In this document: piece after piece, positions 32,596 through 41,838 of the stretch | Layout: every line of letters begins with the position of its first letter | Numbering within the stretch: position 1 is the first letter of the stretch | From: Bacteroidota bacterium | GTDB taxonomy: Bacteria; Bacteroidota; Bacteroidia; Flavobacteriales_D; Crocinitomicaceae | DNA: 64,000 bases | Direction: 5' to 3' | NCBI GenBank assembly: GCA_016192075.1 | Contig: JACPUU010000004.1 | Location: forward strand, 62,001 to 126,000 | Notes under the pieces: model-generated | Told to the model about the DNA's origin: nothing | Seen by the model: only the letters and a program-made list of their open reading frames with translations | The model's database searches: none | Program-made: the position numbers and the translations under genes

Positions 32596-33477
32596 ATGCG
32601 GGTAGGCATTTATGGCAGACATTTGAATGATTCTTTTGTACCCAACATTCAGGAGTTGTTCAATACACTCAGAATGTTTGGCTGGAGTGTTATGATTTAC
32701 GAACCATTTTTTGCGAGCCTGAAAGACCGCATTACAATGGATACCGAGCCCCTGTTTTTTAATAAACACGCTGAAATCTGGGGAAAGATTGACTTGCTTA
32801 TTTCCATTGGCGGTGATGGCACATTTCTTGAAACCATCCATATTGTCAGAGACAGCGGCATTCCGGTTTTAGGCGTAAATACAGGCCGTTTGGGCTTTCT
32901 GGCGTCAACGCACAAAGATGAAATCAGAGAGGTGCTTCAGTTCATCCAGGAAGATAAATACCGCCTGCAGAGTCGTTCAGTACTCACCCTTGAAACCAAA
33001 GAAAATTTATTTGGTTCAACCAATTTTGCATTGAATGAATTAACGGTGCATAAAAAAGACAGTTCATCCATGATTACCATACATGCCTATTTTGGTGATT
33101 TGTATTTGAATTCATACTGGGCAGATGGTTTGATTGTAGCTACACCAACCGGTTCCACAGCATACTCGTTGAGCTGTGGCGGACCTATTATGGTACCGGG
33201 CTCGCGGAGTTTTGTGATTACCCCCATTGCACCGCATAACCTCAATGTGCGGCCCATTGTTGTGCCGGATGATCGTACCATTCGCCTGAAAATTGAAGGC
33301 CGCGGCAATGAAGAGTTTTTATGTACGCTTGATTCGCGCTCAGTGACCATTGATTCATCAATTGAACTGCATATCAAAAAAGCAGGTTTTGAATTGAACG
33401 TGGTGCAGACTGACAATCAGAATTTCCTGAATACCATTCGCAAAAAAATGATGTGGGGGCTTGACTCGAGGAATTGA
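32596..33477 (+). CDS. nadK: NAD kinase
   Basis: Phosphorylates NAD to NADP, the only de novo source of NADP. 293 residues, usual length. The catalytic GGDG motif (LLISIGGDGTFLETIH), the NTGRLGFLA segment, the NE/D region (FALNELTVHKKDSSSMI), and TPTGSTAYSLSCGGPIMVPG are all present. The start ATG follows the stop of the CBS gene by 3 bp, so they form an operon. A 40-bp palindrome lies just behind and probably ends transcription from both sides. Confidence 0.97.
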   Translation: MRVGIYGRHLNDSFVPNIQELFNTLRMFGWSVMIYEPFFASLKDRITMDTEPLFFNKHAEIWGKIDLLISIGGDGTFLETIHIVRDSGIPVLGVNTGRLGFLASTHKDEIREVLQFIQEDKYRLQSRSVLTLETKENLFGSTNFALNELTVHKKDSSSMITIHAYFGDLYLNSYWADGLIVATPTGSTAYSLSCGGPIMVPGSRSFVITPIAPHNLNVRPIVVPDDRTIRLKIEGRGNEEFLCTLDSRSVTIDSSIELHIKKAGFELNVVQTDNQNFLNTIRKKMMWGLDSRN

Positions 33478-33490
33478 TTTTTTTATAATT

Positions 33491-33530
33491 GAAATCGTAG
33501 GGACAGGTCGCGACCTGTCCCTACGATTTC
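33491..33530. repeat. Perfect 40-bp palindrome between nadK and the aldehyde dehydrogenase gene
   Basis: GAAATCGTAGGGACAGGTCG is followed immediately by its exact reverse complement, with no loop at all. The GTAGGGACAGGTCGCGACC core is a type of palindrome found in many copies in diverse bacterial genomes. It supplies the last two codons and the TAG stop of the aldehyde dehydrogenase gene (stop at 33521). It can also act as a bidirectional terminator for the convergent genes. Confidence 0.95.
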
Positions 33531-34963
33531 ACAAAAACATTCTTAGTCTCAGTAAAAAACCGCAATGCTTCAAAACCGCCTTCACGCCCCACACCGGAAG
33601 CTTTGACACCGCCAAAAGGCGTGCGTAAATCACGCACTAACCAGGAGTTGATCCAAACAATTCCGCTTTGAAGGTTATCTGCAACGCGGTGTGCTTTTTT
33701 CAGGTTGGTAGTCCACACTGTTGCAGCCAAACCGTATTGCGTTGAGTTAGCCATCATCAATGCTTCTTCTTCTGTATCAAACGGTGTAATGGTAACCACC
33801 GGGCCAAAAATTTCTTCCTGGTTCACGCGGCAGTTGTATGAAAGCCCTTCAATGATAGTTGGCTTCAGGTAATAGCCGTCTTTGTATTCTCCTTCCAGCA
33901 GCACACGTTCTCCACCGGTGAGTATGGTTCCGCCTTCTTCTTTGGCAAGCTGAACGTAAGCGAGTATTTTTTGCATGTGGCTTTCTGAAACAACGGCACC
34001 CAATTTGGCTTTAGGGTCGGTTGGATAAGATACCAGCGAATTTTTGGTTTTTTCTACAAACGCCGCCTTGAATTTTTCGTAAATGGGTCGCTCAATAAAA
34101 ATGCGTGATCCGCAAAGGCAAATCTGTCCCTGGTTGGCAAAAGATGAGCGCATGGTGGTAGAAAGTGCATCGTCAAAATCACAGTCGGCAAAAATGATGT
34201 TCGGATTTTTTCCGCCAAGTTCCAGCGATAATTTTTTAAACATGGGTGCAGCAATAGACGAAATCATTTCACCGGTTTTTGTACCGCCGGTAAATGAAAT
34301 GGCTTTGATTTTGCGGTGGCGCGTCATGGCATCACCCACTTTGTGACCAAGTCCGTGCAGTATATTCAAAACTCCCGCAGGCATACCTGCTTCGATGCAA
34401 ATTTCAGAGAGCATAAAAGCAGTCATGGGGGTTATCTCAGAAGGTTTTGCAATAACGCAATTACCCGCTGCCAGGGCCGGTGCAATTTTCCAGGTGAACA
34501 AATAAAGCGGCAGATTCCAGGGTGAAATGCAACCAACAATGCCAATAGGTTTGCGGGTAGTATAGTTGAATCCTTCTGATTCCATGTAATGCGACTCAGA
34601 AGCAAAGTGCAGAATAGCGGTTGCAAAAAATTTAAAATTGCTTACGGCTCTTGGAATGTCTACTGATTTTGCCAATGAAAGTGGTTTACCGTTATCGAGT
34701 GATTCTGCTTCGGCAAAAATATCCAGCCGCTGTTCTATCAGCTGTGCCACTTTTAGCATAACGTCTGACCGTTTTTCTTTTGACCAGGATGACCATACCG
34801 GAAAAGCTTTCTCCGCGGCCTCAACAGCCAGCTCCACATCTTCAGCCGTGGAGTCGGGAATCATTGAATAGACTTTTCCCCTCGATGGGTCTATGTTTTC
34901 AATGTATTTGTCGAAAACCGGTGAAACCAGTTGACCATTGACGTAATTTTTTATAACTTTCAT
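33521..34963 (-). CDS. NAD(P)-dependent aldehyde dehydrogenase
   Basis: About 480 residues from the ATG at 34963 (MKVIKNYVNGQLVSPVFDKYIENIDPS), the usual family N-terminus; 15 extra upstream codons are ignored. Oxidises an aldehyde to the acid in the cytosol. Seen: GCISPWNLPLYLFTWKIAPALAAGNCVIAKPSEITP (cofactor site), ISFTGGTKTGEMI, the Glu motif LELGGKNPNIIF, the catalytic Cys in FANQGQICLCGSR, and EEIFGPVVTITPF. The PFGGVKASGVGREGG C-terminal segment favours the hydroxymuconic-semialdehyde / ALDH8-like branch. The substrate cannot be fixed from context. Its last codons and stop fall within the 40-bp palindrome. Confidence 0.95.
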   Translation of the reverse strand: MKVIKNYVNGQLVSPVFDKYIENIDPSRGKVYSMIPDSTAEDVELAVEAAEKAFPVWSSWSKEKRSDVMLKVAQLIEQRLDIFAEAESLDNGKPLSLAKSVDIPRAVSNFKFFATAILHFASESHYMESEGFNYTTRKPIGIVGCISPWNLPLYLFTWKIAPALAAGNCVIAKPSEITPMTAFMLSEICIEAGMPAGVLNILHGLGHKVGDAMTRHRKIKAISFTGGTKTGEMISSIAAPMFKKLSLELGGKNPNIIFADCDFDDALSTTMRSSFANQGQICLCGSRIFIERPIYEKFKAAFVEKTKNSLVSYPTDPKAKLGAVVSESHMQKILAYVQLAKEEGGTILTGGERVLLEGEYKDGYYLKPTIIEGLSYNCRVNQEEIFGPVVTITPFDTEEEALMMANSTQYGLAATVWTTNLKKAHRVADNLQSGIVWINSWLVRDLRTPFGGVKASGVGREGGFEALRFFTETKNVFVKS

Positions 34964-35059
34964 ATGCTTTTGCGAGAAGACACAACTAACTTTGCCTGAA
35001 GTAAGCACCCAAAATTAGTTCAGGCACTAAACACAGCAGACAACGAAACAACTACAAAC

Positions 35060-36160
35060 GTGTTCATTTTGGGTATAAAATTACACATATTATTGCTTGC
35101 CGCAATGTTTTCCAATGCCGCAGTTCTGGCCCAGGAAAAATTTCTGAGCATTAAAGGTGTTTTGCTGGAAGAAGAGACGAAGACTGAACTCACCGATTAT
35201 TCCATTAAAGTAGTGCAGGACCGGCTGGATTCAACAACTACCAGTTTTGCAAAATCAGAATTCCAGGTCTGGGCACCAGCCAACCGCCGTTCAACGGTTT
35301 ATTTCATGAAAGAAGGGTATGTGACCAAACAGGTTTATATTGATGCCTCCTATATTCCATCCATCGCCTTTAAGGAAAAACAACAGATTGAATTGCGCAT
35401 TCTGATGACACCTTCAGCAAAAGCAGGTAAGCGCAACTTCAGTAAACCTATCATGACGGCACAGTATGAGGCATCTGAAAATTCTTTTTCCGTAAAAGAA
35501 GAAGAGATTGGAAGTATATCGTCGTTACCCGCTGATTATAATCCGCCTTTTCCAACGCCGGTTGATACGTATAAAGGCGTTCAGCCAACGGTAAATGATC
35601 TGGGACTTACGCTGACCTACAACAAGGATAAAGCAAAAACAGGCTCTGAATTTTCAAGGGTGATACAGGGCATTTTATTTGCCGACATGAACTATTGTTT
35701 TTTTAATGAGCGCACCAATGATGCAAATGTCATACTGGCTAAACTTGCAGCTATTGCACCGGATGAATGGTCCAACATGAAGCCCTTTGATTCACCGGAA
35801 TATGGGAAAATTATTATGCGAACGGTAAACCGTGAGCAATGCGCTGATACACTTTTTGCACTGAGTGTTTATGTTGAAACAAGCCGGCTGATTTTTGAAA
35901 ATTTCACCAGTGATACCAAAGTAATGGTACACCTCAAAAAGTTGAAAGATGTTTTGAATAACTACAAACCGGTAAACCTTTCAGAAACTCAAAACAGTTT
36001 GGTTGAATCAATCCGGGGTATGGTACCGCTTATTCTGGAGTTAGAAAAAAAATACACCGATGCGCTAAAGATCAAGGCCGATTTTGATTTGAATGCAGAC
36101 GCCGTTTTCGCAGAACTTAAGCAGAAGAATCTGGCGGTGTATCAGGTTATGATTGAGTGA
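35060..36160 (+). CDS. Secreted protein of unknown function
   Basis: 366 residues from a GTG start (VFILGIKLHILLLAAMFSNAAVLA, a signal peptide). The N-terminal 100 residues (FLSIKGVLLEEETKTELTDYSIKVVQD...VYFMKEGYVTKQVYIDASYIP) look like a carboxypeptidase-regulatory-like beta-sandwich. The remainder is mostly helical, with a PPFPTPVDTYKGVQPTVNDLGLTLTY linker and no catalytic motif I recognise. There is no sorting domain, so it is probably periplasmic or attached to the outer membrane. It is divergent from the aldehyde dehydrogenase gene with about 95 bp between the starts. Downstream lies the palindromic array of the RAYT element. Confidence 0.7.
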   Translation: MFILGIKLHILLLAAMFSNAAVLAQEKFLSIKGVLLEEETKTELTDYSIKVVQDRLDSTTTSFAKSEFQVWAPANRRSTVYFMKEGYVTKQVYIDASYIPSIAFKEKQQIELRILMTPSAKAGKRNFSKPIMTAQYEASENSFSVKEEEIGSISSLPADYNPPFPTPVDTYKGVQPTVNDLGLTLTYNKDKAKTGSEFSRVIQGILFADMNYCFFNERTNDANVILAKLAAIAPDEWSNMKPFDSPEYGKIIMRTVNREQCADTLFALSVYVETSRLIFENFTSDTKVMVHLKKLKDVLNNYKPVNLSETQNSLVESIRGMVPLILELEKKYTDALKIKADFDLNADAVFAELKQKNLAVYQVMIE

Positions 36161-36177
36161 TCCCCCCCTTTATATTC

Positions 36178-36193
36178 CGCCCCTACAGGGCGG
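36178..36193. repeat. Short GC-rich hairpin at the left end of the REP-like array
   Basis: CCGCCC and GGGCGG arms around CTACA, 18 bp after the stop of the preceding gene and about 35 bp before the tandem array. It could act as the terminator of that gene or as the left palindrome of the transposon-associated repeat region. Confidence 0.5.
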
Positions 36194-36227
36194 TGTTGTG
36201 TTGGTCTCCTCCTGCGTCGTTACCGGG

Positions 36228-36600
36228 ATTTCGTCCCTAACGGGACGATTTGGGGGATTTCTTGTGAAATCCGTTATGGGGTATGGTTTCTGGTTTGTTT
36301 TAGTATGGTGTGTTATTTCGTTCCTGGCGGGACGACTTGGGGATTTCTTGCGAAATCCGCTACGGGGTATAGCTTCTGGTTTGTTTTAGTGGGTGTATTA
36401 TTTCGTCCCTGGCGTGACGAGTTGGGGGATTTCTTGCGAAATCCGTTATGGGGTATAGTTTCTGGTTTGTTTTAGTGGGGTATTATTTCGTCCCTGGCGT
36501 GACGAGTTGGGGGATTTCTTGCGAAATCCGTTATGGGGTATAGTTTCTGGTTTGTTTCAGTGAGGGTATATTAATTTCGTCCCTAACGGGACGATTCAGG
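36228..36600 (+). repeat. Tandem REP-like array (four 85-89 bp units plus one partial)
   Basis: Units start with ATTTCGT at 36228, 36315, 36400, 36485 and 36574 (the last partial). Each full unit holds two small palindromes, CGTCCC-TAAC-GGGACG (or a variant) and GGATTTC-TTGC-GAAATCC, followed by a conserved TTTCTGGTTTGTTTTAGT stretch. This two-hairpin layout is like the bacterial interspersed mosaic elements that go with REP-associated tyrosine transposases. The third and fourth units are almost identical, so the array is recent or being homogenised. Confidence 0.88.
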
Positions 36601-36604
36601 TTGT

Positions 36605-36680
36605 TTCTGCCCGGCATCGCCCCATCGGGGCGAAACATCGGTGTCCCCAAGGTGATACCGGGCACGGCGCGCCGTAGGTG
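36605..36680. repeat. GC-rich nested palindromes upstream of the RAYT gene
   Basis: GCCCGGCATC pairs with GATACCGGGC (one mismatch), enclosing the perfect CGCCCC-AT-CGGGGCG hairpin. A GGCGCGCC core follows near 36667. The block sits 75-150 bp ahead of the transposase start and may be its recognition hairpin or left end. Confidence 0.6.
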
Positions 36681-36753
36681 CGCAATATAACATCCGCAGG
36701 ACAAAAACTCAATTCATCTTCTTACTTTCGCCTGCATAAGTTACGAAGAAAGA

Positions 36754-37215
36754 ATGCCCAACACCTATTCAAAAATTCATCTGCAGTTTGTCTTTGCGGT
36801 AAAGTACCGCAGAGCACTCATCGACCCTTCCTGGGAACAGGAACTGTATAAATACATTACCGGAATTGTTCAGAATCACGAGCACAAATTGCTTGCCATT
36901 AATGGAGTACAGGATCATATTCATATTTTTGTCGGGATGCGGCCCAGTCAATCCATCTCAGACTTGCTGCGGGATATCAAGGGTGAATCATCGCTTTGGA
37001 TCAACCAGCGAAAGTTTATTGACGCAAAATTTGAATGGCAAAGCGGCTACGGTGCGTTTTCTTATAGCCCGGAATCTGTAAAGAATGTCATCAACTACAT
37101 TCACCGGCAGAAGGAACATCACACAAATACGCTTTTCAGGGATGAATACCTGGAGCTGCTCCGGTATCATGAAATTGAATACGATGAGCGTTATATTTTT
37201 CAGGATCCGGTCTAG
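36754..37215 (+). mobile_element. REP-associated (IS200-like) tyrosine transposase, Y1/HUH family
   Basis: 153 residues, full length for TnpA/RAYT proteins, which cut and join single-stranded DNA at hairpins. Seen: the N-terminal IHLQFVFAVKYRRALI strand, the HUH motif HIHIF (near 52-56) after INGVQDH, SDLLRDIKGESSLWIN, and the catalytic tyrosine in GYGAFSYSPESVKNVINYIHRQKEHH. The C-terminal EYLELLRYHEIEYDERYIF tail fits the RAYT subgroup rather than free IS200. No accessory tnpB is present. The tandem REP-like array directly upstream is the expected substrate. Confidence 0.92.
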
Positions 37216-37236
37216 AAAAAGAAAATTTTCCGATCA

Positions 37237-40200
37237 CTAAATCCTAAACCCAAACACCGATATATCATCCAGTTGTTCCAAATCACCTTTCCATTCTTCC
37301 AGGTGGTGAAGTAGTTTTTCTTTTTGCACGTGCAGCGGCTCTGGCGAAATGGCCACAAGGAGTTCTTTTAATACTTTTGACTTGAGTTTTTTGCCTTTGG
37401 GTCCGCCAAACTGATCGGCATAACCGTCAGTAAAAAGATAAATCGTATCTCCCTTTAGCAGGGTGAATGTATGCAGTTGGAATGGTTTGGCATCTTTATA
37501 ATTTCCAACAGGTTGTTTGTCTCCCTCCAACTCCGTCATTTCGCCATTACGGATAATGATAACCGAACTATTGGCACCGCTGAATTCAAGTAATTTTTCA
37601 GTCGCGTTTTTTCCGGTTGACCGCAGTGAAATAATTGCCGCATCCATGCCATCGTTTACCTGCGCGTTGTTTCGCTGAAAAGTTTCCAGTACAATTTCAC
37701 GCGTTTTGTCCAGTACTTTTTCGGGCGAAGTCTGACCAAATTCACGTACTGATCTGTTCAGTGCATTGTAACAAACCACACTCACCATAGCACCCGGTAC
37801 ACCATGCCCGGTGCAGTCTGAAGAAGAGAAAAGAATACCGTCATTGATTTGCTGAATCCAGTAAAAATCACCGGCTACCACATCTTTCGGTTTATACAAC
37901 ACAAAGTTTTGCGGAATGAGCTGGTTAATCAGGTCTGCGGTTGGCAAAATAGCTTCCTGAATTCGCTTGGCGTAATTAATACTGTCTTTAATTTCTTTGT
38001 GTGTCTCTTCAAGTAAGGTGTGTTGCTTTTCAATTTCTTCTTTGCGATTTTCAGCTTCTATGCGTTGTTCTTCAATGATTGAATTTTGAGAAACAAGCGC
38101 CTTGTTTTTTACATCCAGTTCAGCTGTTCGTTCCTGCACTTTATTTTCAAGCGCAACTTGTTTGAGTTCCAGCTGGCGCGTTCTCAACCGCACAAAAAAC
38201 CGCACTCCCAGTATGATAATAACTATAAAGATCAAACGTGCCCACCAGGTATGGTACCAGGGAGGTAAAATGGTAAAGTGATATTCCAGTACTGCACTTT
38301 CTACATTTGCTTCTCCAATTCCCTTGACCTGGAATGTATATTCGCCGTAAGACAAGTTCCGATATTCTGCCCACGCATCTTTGGAGGGTTGACTCCATTT
38401 TTCATCAACTCCCACTAAACGGTAGCTGAACCTGATTTTGTCAGAGTGCCAGCTTTTGGCTGAGAACATAAACGTGAGGTGATTTACATTTGGCGGCAAT
38501 GTGAGTGCGGCAGGAATGTTCTTGAATTTTTCAGGGGTTTTGATTCCTTCAGCTAACGCTTCAAAATTGGTAAAAAGAGAATCGTAAATCGAATCTGTAA
38601 AGTTGTTATAATCCACAAAATTACCGTTGAGTTTGATGGTTTCCAGGGATATTTCAGGGGCCTTGGGTGTAACGTCAAAACTGCTCAGATTTTTCATCAT
38701 CAACCCTTTTCCGGTTCCAAACCAGATGCGGTTTTTAGAATCTATGAAAACGCTGCGTGGAATAAAGTCTGCACCCAAAAGGCCATCAAACTGTGTAAAA
38801 AGCCGGGCGTCGTAATTTTCAGGATTCCAGGTTGTGGGTTGCACATTTTCTTTCAGTTTAAGATAAAGCATTCCGTTGGCAGTAAAAATCCAGTAGTTTT
38901 TATCCTTGTCCTGGATGGCAGAAACAACATTTTTATCCGGCAGCAGATTTGCCAGGTCAAATCTTTCAACCTTACCGTTTATCAAAAGATTGATTCCTTT
39001 TTTTCCAAGAATCCAGAGATTGTGAAACGAGTCTTCATAAAAAGAATTTACATGATTGCTGAGCAGTCCTTCGTTTTCGGTAATGTGCATGAAATGCGTC
39101 CCGTCATAGCGGGTTATGCCTTCTCCATCGGTTGCTATCCAGAGTGTTTGTTGCTGATCGGTAAAAAGGTCATTGATGATAAAGTTGTGGAGGCCTGACC
39201 GGGCGTTGAAAACGGTAATTCCTTTTTCATTGAGCCGTGCAGAACCAACGTTTATGGCACCCATCCAAAGTTCACCGGAACCCCGTTCACAGATGGCAGA
39301 AATGTTGTGATCGTGTATGCCCTGGTTTCGTCCAAAAACGCGAATGCTGTCATTCCAAATGCGGAAAATTGCGTGATTCATGCCGCTAAACCAGATGTCA
39401 TTATTCCGGGCCCGGTAAACCTCACTGATTTTGCTGCTTTCTTCTTTTTCGTTGTCTTTGATATAAAGTTTCAGAAAAGAAGTATCGTCAAAAAAAACCA
39501 CTCCCTTGTCGGTTGCAAAAATCATGCGTCCGTCTTCCATCTCGGTAATGGCATTTACAACTTTGCTGTTCAAACCGGCTGACTCATCAAAATAATCGAA
39601 TGAATTGGGATTATACCGGCACAACCCGCCGCCTTCTGTGGCAAACCACATATTCCCTGACGGATCTTCTGCAACATCTACTACTGAATTGGAAGGCAGG
39701 CCGCCCAACTCTGAAATATTCATGACTGATTTTCCGTCATAACGAAAGACTCCGTTTTGCATACTCGCAAACCAGATATTTCCTTTTGAATCTTCAACCA
39801 TTTTTGCAACCTGCCCTGTTTTGGCCCCGACCGGGTAGTTAATACCAACCAGTGAATCTGCGGTGAGATAACGCATGTCACTCCAGTTTCCAATCCAGAG
39901 CCTGCCTTGTGAATCGTTGAAGAGACTGATCAGGTATCCGTCATTTGTTCCGAATTTTTGTCCGTGATGGCGAATTGATTTGCCGTCATACGAATAAAGT
40001 CCTTTGCCATTTGTTGCAACCCACACAACGTCTTTTTCATCTACAGCCAGGTTGAGTACCCGCATTTCAAATAACCCCTGTTCGCGGTCAAAGGTGGTAA
40101 CAGATTGGCCGTCAAATTTTGAAATTCCGCCACCCCACATACTCAACCAGATATTCCCATGAGAGTCTTCATCAATGGCCGTGATTGAATTTTTTGGTAA

Positions 40201-40947
40201 ACCATTCTGGTCATCTAGTATCATCAGGTTTGTACCATCGTATTTGGCAACCCCGCCATACTGGGTCCCTATCCAGATATTTCCTTTTGAATCTTCAAAT
40301 AATCTGGAAATCATTTCATCCGGCAGACCATTTTCAGAGGTGTAAGAGGTAACAAACTTTCCATCAAACCGGCAAAGCCCTTTCTGGGTTCCAAGCCACA
40401 TAATTCCATCGCGGGTAAAGAGTAGTGCTGTAATGTACGATGAGGGGAGCCCGCTTTCTGTGTTCAGGTACTGAATATCAACCCGTGCATTTTCTTTGCG
40501 CCTTAACGGACTAACCGCGGTTGGAACAGAGGCCTGAAGCAAAACAATTTTTGGTTCATACGTTTCTGTTACCGGCAAATCAAAGGTGTCTTCACCCGGT
40601 GTGGTGATTTCAAGACTGTCATAATATACCGGTTTTTTGTTGTAATATACCGAGTCAAATATGTATTGATATTTCGGGCTTTTTTCAGTTCTGAAACTTA
40701 CACCGCTATAAGCGGAATTCATCTTGTATTTAGCCGTGTCTTTCCATTCTCCTTCCAATTGAAAAGGGACATTGGTATAAACCGTGTCACCGTTTGCGGA
40801 ACTGATAAAAAAGGCAGAATCAGTTTTTGATGCATTGTCAGACAAGGCAGGTTCTGAATTTTTCGGATTACACGAAAACAAAACCTGGGTTATAAGAATG
40901 ACAAAGGCAGAATATAGATAAGGTCTCACAGTGCTTTTTGGGTGCAA
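37237..40947 (-). CDS. Two-component-type propeller sensor fused to SpoIIE phosphatase
   Basis: 1236 residues. The N-terminal signal has a lipobox-like end (ITQVLFSC). A large double beta-propeller of Reg_prop repeats covers about 150-800 (pattern DGIMWLGTQKGLCRFDG, NGLPDEMISRLFEDSKGNIWIGTQYGGVAKYDG). A Y_Y_Y domain follows (about 820-890: HLTFMFSAKSWHSDKIRFSYRLVGVDEKW), a membrane span (WWARLIFIVIIILGVRFFV), a long coiled coil, and a cytoplasmic SpoIIE/PP2C domain (about 1000-1236: GDFYWIQQI, SSDCTGHGVPGAMVS, DGMDAAIISL, DTIYLFTDGYADQFGG). The propeller half matches hybrid two-component sensors that bind glycans, here wired to a phosphatase instead of a kinase. The phosphatase domain lacks the repeat insertions of the two TPR paralogues. 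Confidence 0.92.
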   Translation of the reverse strand: MHPKSTVRPYLYSAFVILITQVLFSCNPKNSEPALSDNASKTDSAFFISSANGDTVYTNVPFQLEGEWKDTAKYKMNSAYSGVSFRTEKSPKYQYIFDSVYYNKKPVYYDSLEITTPGEDTFDLPVTETYEPKIVLLQASVPTAVSPLRRKENARVDIQYLNTESGLPSSYITALLFTRDGIMWLGTQKGLCRFDGKFVTSYTSENGLPDEMISRLFEDSKGNIWIGTQYGGVAKYDGTNLMILDDQNGLPKNSITAIDEDSHGNIWLSMWGGGISKFDGQSVTTFDREQGLFEMRVLNLAVDEKDVVWVATNGKGLYSYDGKSIRHHGQKFGTNDGYLISLFNDSQGRLWIGNWSDMRYLTADSLVGINYPVGAKTGQVAKMVEDSKGNIWFASMQNGVFRYDGKSVMNISELGGLPSNSVVDVAEDPSGNMWFATEGGGLCRYNPNSFDYFDESAGLNSKVVNAITEMEDGRMIFATDKGVVFFDDTSFLKLYIKDNEKEESSKISEVYRARNNDIWFSGMNHAIFRIWNDSIRVFGRNQGIHDHNISAICERGSGELWMGAINVGSARLNEKGITVFNARSGLHNFIINDLFTDQQQTLWIATDGEGITRYDGTHFMHITENEGLLSNHVNSFYEDSFHNLWILGKKGINLLINGKVERFDLANLLPDKNVVSAIQDKDKNYWIFTANGMLYLKLKENVQPTTWNPENYDARLFTQFDGLLGADFIPRSVFIDSKNRIWFGTGKGLMMKNLSSFDVTPKAPEISLETIKLNGNFVDYNNFTDSIYDSLFTNFEALAEGIKTPEKFKNIPAALTLPPNVNHLTFMFSAKSWHSDKIRFSYRLVGVDEKWSQPSKDAWAEYRNLSYGEYTFQVKGIGEANVESAVLEYHFTILPPWYHTWWARLIFIVIIILGVRFFVRLRTRQLELKQVALENKVQERTAELDVKNKALVSQNSIIEEQRIEAENRKEEIEKQHTLLEETHKEIKDSINYAKRIQEAILPTADLINQLIPQNFVLYKPKDVVAGDFYWIQQINDGILFSSSDCTGHGVPGAMVSVVCYNALNRSVREFGQTSPEKVLDKTREIVLETFQRNNAQVNDGMDAAIISLRSTGKNATEKLLEFSGANSSVIIIRNGEMTELEGDKQPVGNYKDAKPFQLHTFTLLKGDTIYLFTDGYADQFGGPKGKKLKSKVLKELLVAISPEPLHVQKEKLLHHLEEWKGDLEQLDDISVFGFRI

Positions 40948-41181
40948 CGAAGATAATTAAAATAATAGTTTCTGAGCATCGTGTACGTGAGTCTTCGCCG
41001 GGTTCTGTGAAAGCGGTTTTTCAATTTCGAAGCATGGAATTTGCTAAACTGATTAAACGATTTAGAATTGAACTTAAAAGAAACTAAATTTATTCCAGAA
41101 ACGGGAGACCTGCGTTAAAATTACTTAAAGCCAAACGGGCTGAACCTTTTTTAAATTAACTTGTACAGAGAAATACAATTG

Positions 41182-41826
41182 ATGAATCAGGGTATTACAT
41201 GGACAATCTGGGGGCTTATGACGGCTCTTGCGCTGGTGTTGTTTCTGGTAACGGCCGAGTACCTGACATTCAGGCCTGATGTAAATTTTTTATTGGTGAA
41301 GCAGGACATTGTGAATGATACACTGTGGAGGCCTGCCTTTTATGTTCACGTTATTTCAGGAATGGCTGTTATTTTGATTGGTCCGTTCCAGTTTTTGAAA
41401 TGGTTCCGTCATAAATTCATTAAATGGCACCGGCTGGGGGGCAAAATTTATGCCTACGGAATTTTAGTATTGGCAGCACCTTCGGGCCTGATTATGGCGT
41501 TTTATGCTGAGGGCGGAATTTGGTCAACCGTTGCCTTTTTGGTGATGAGCATACTTTGGTTTGTAACAACGCTGATGGCTGTTTTGAAAATCAGGCAGCG
41601 CAAGACAGAAGAGCACCGGGTGTGGATGATGCGCAGTTATGCACTTTCTTTTGCTGCAGTTACCCTGCGGTTACTGGTGCCGCTTTTATCACTTTACATT
41701 CACAATAATGATGATTTGATTACCGTTTCAACAGCCTGGCTGAGCTGGCTTTTGAACCTTTTGGTTGCTGAAGGCATGATTTTTGCGATGCAACGTAGAA
41801 CGAATAAGCTCAAAATTACTACCTAA
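41182..41826 (+). CDS. DUF2306 integral membrane protein
   Basis: About 214 residues from the ATG at 41182; a TTG start at 41161 would add seven residues. Six to seven hydrophobic helices (ITWTIWGLMTALALVLFLVTAEYL, HVISGMAVILIGPFQFL, GGKIYAYGILVLAAPSGLIMAFY, VAFLVMSILWFVTTLMAVL, and two more). The conserved histidines in FYVHVISGMAV, RHKFIKWHRLGGKIY and KTEEHRVWMMRSYALSFAAVTLRL are typical of DUF2306 and could ligate haem or metal. Function is unknown. A small secreted protein gene follows after 12 bp, so they may share a transcript. Confidence 0.88.
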   Translation: MNQGITWTIWGLMTALALVLFLVTAEYLTFRPDVNFLLVKQDIVNDTLWRPAFYVHVISGMAVILIGPFQFLKWFRHKFIKWHRLGGKIYAYGILVLAAPSGLIMAFYAEGGIWSTVAFLVMSILWFVTTLMAVLKIRQRKTEEHRVWMMRSYALSFAAVTLRLLVPLLSLYIHNNDDLITVSTAWLSWLLNLLVAEGMIFAMQRRTNKLKITT

Positions 41827-41838
41827 CCTAAACTAATT

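Noticed and set aside
36153-36389. 78-codon frame covering the start of the REP-like array
   Set aside because: It translates the repeat units themselves and has no protein features.
36228-36600. CRISPR array
   Set aside because: Units are 85-89 bp and similar throughout, without unique spacers between conserved short repeats; no cas genes; a RAYT transposase is adjacent.
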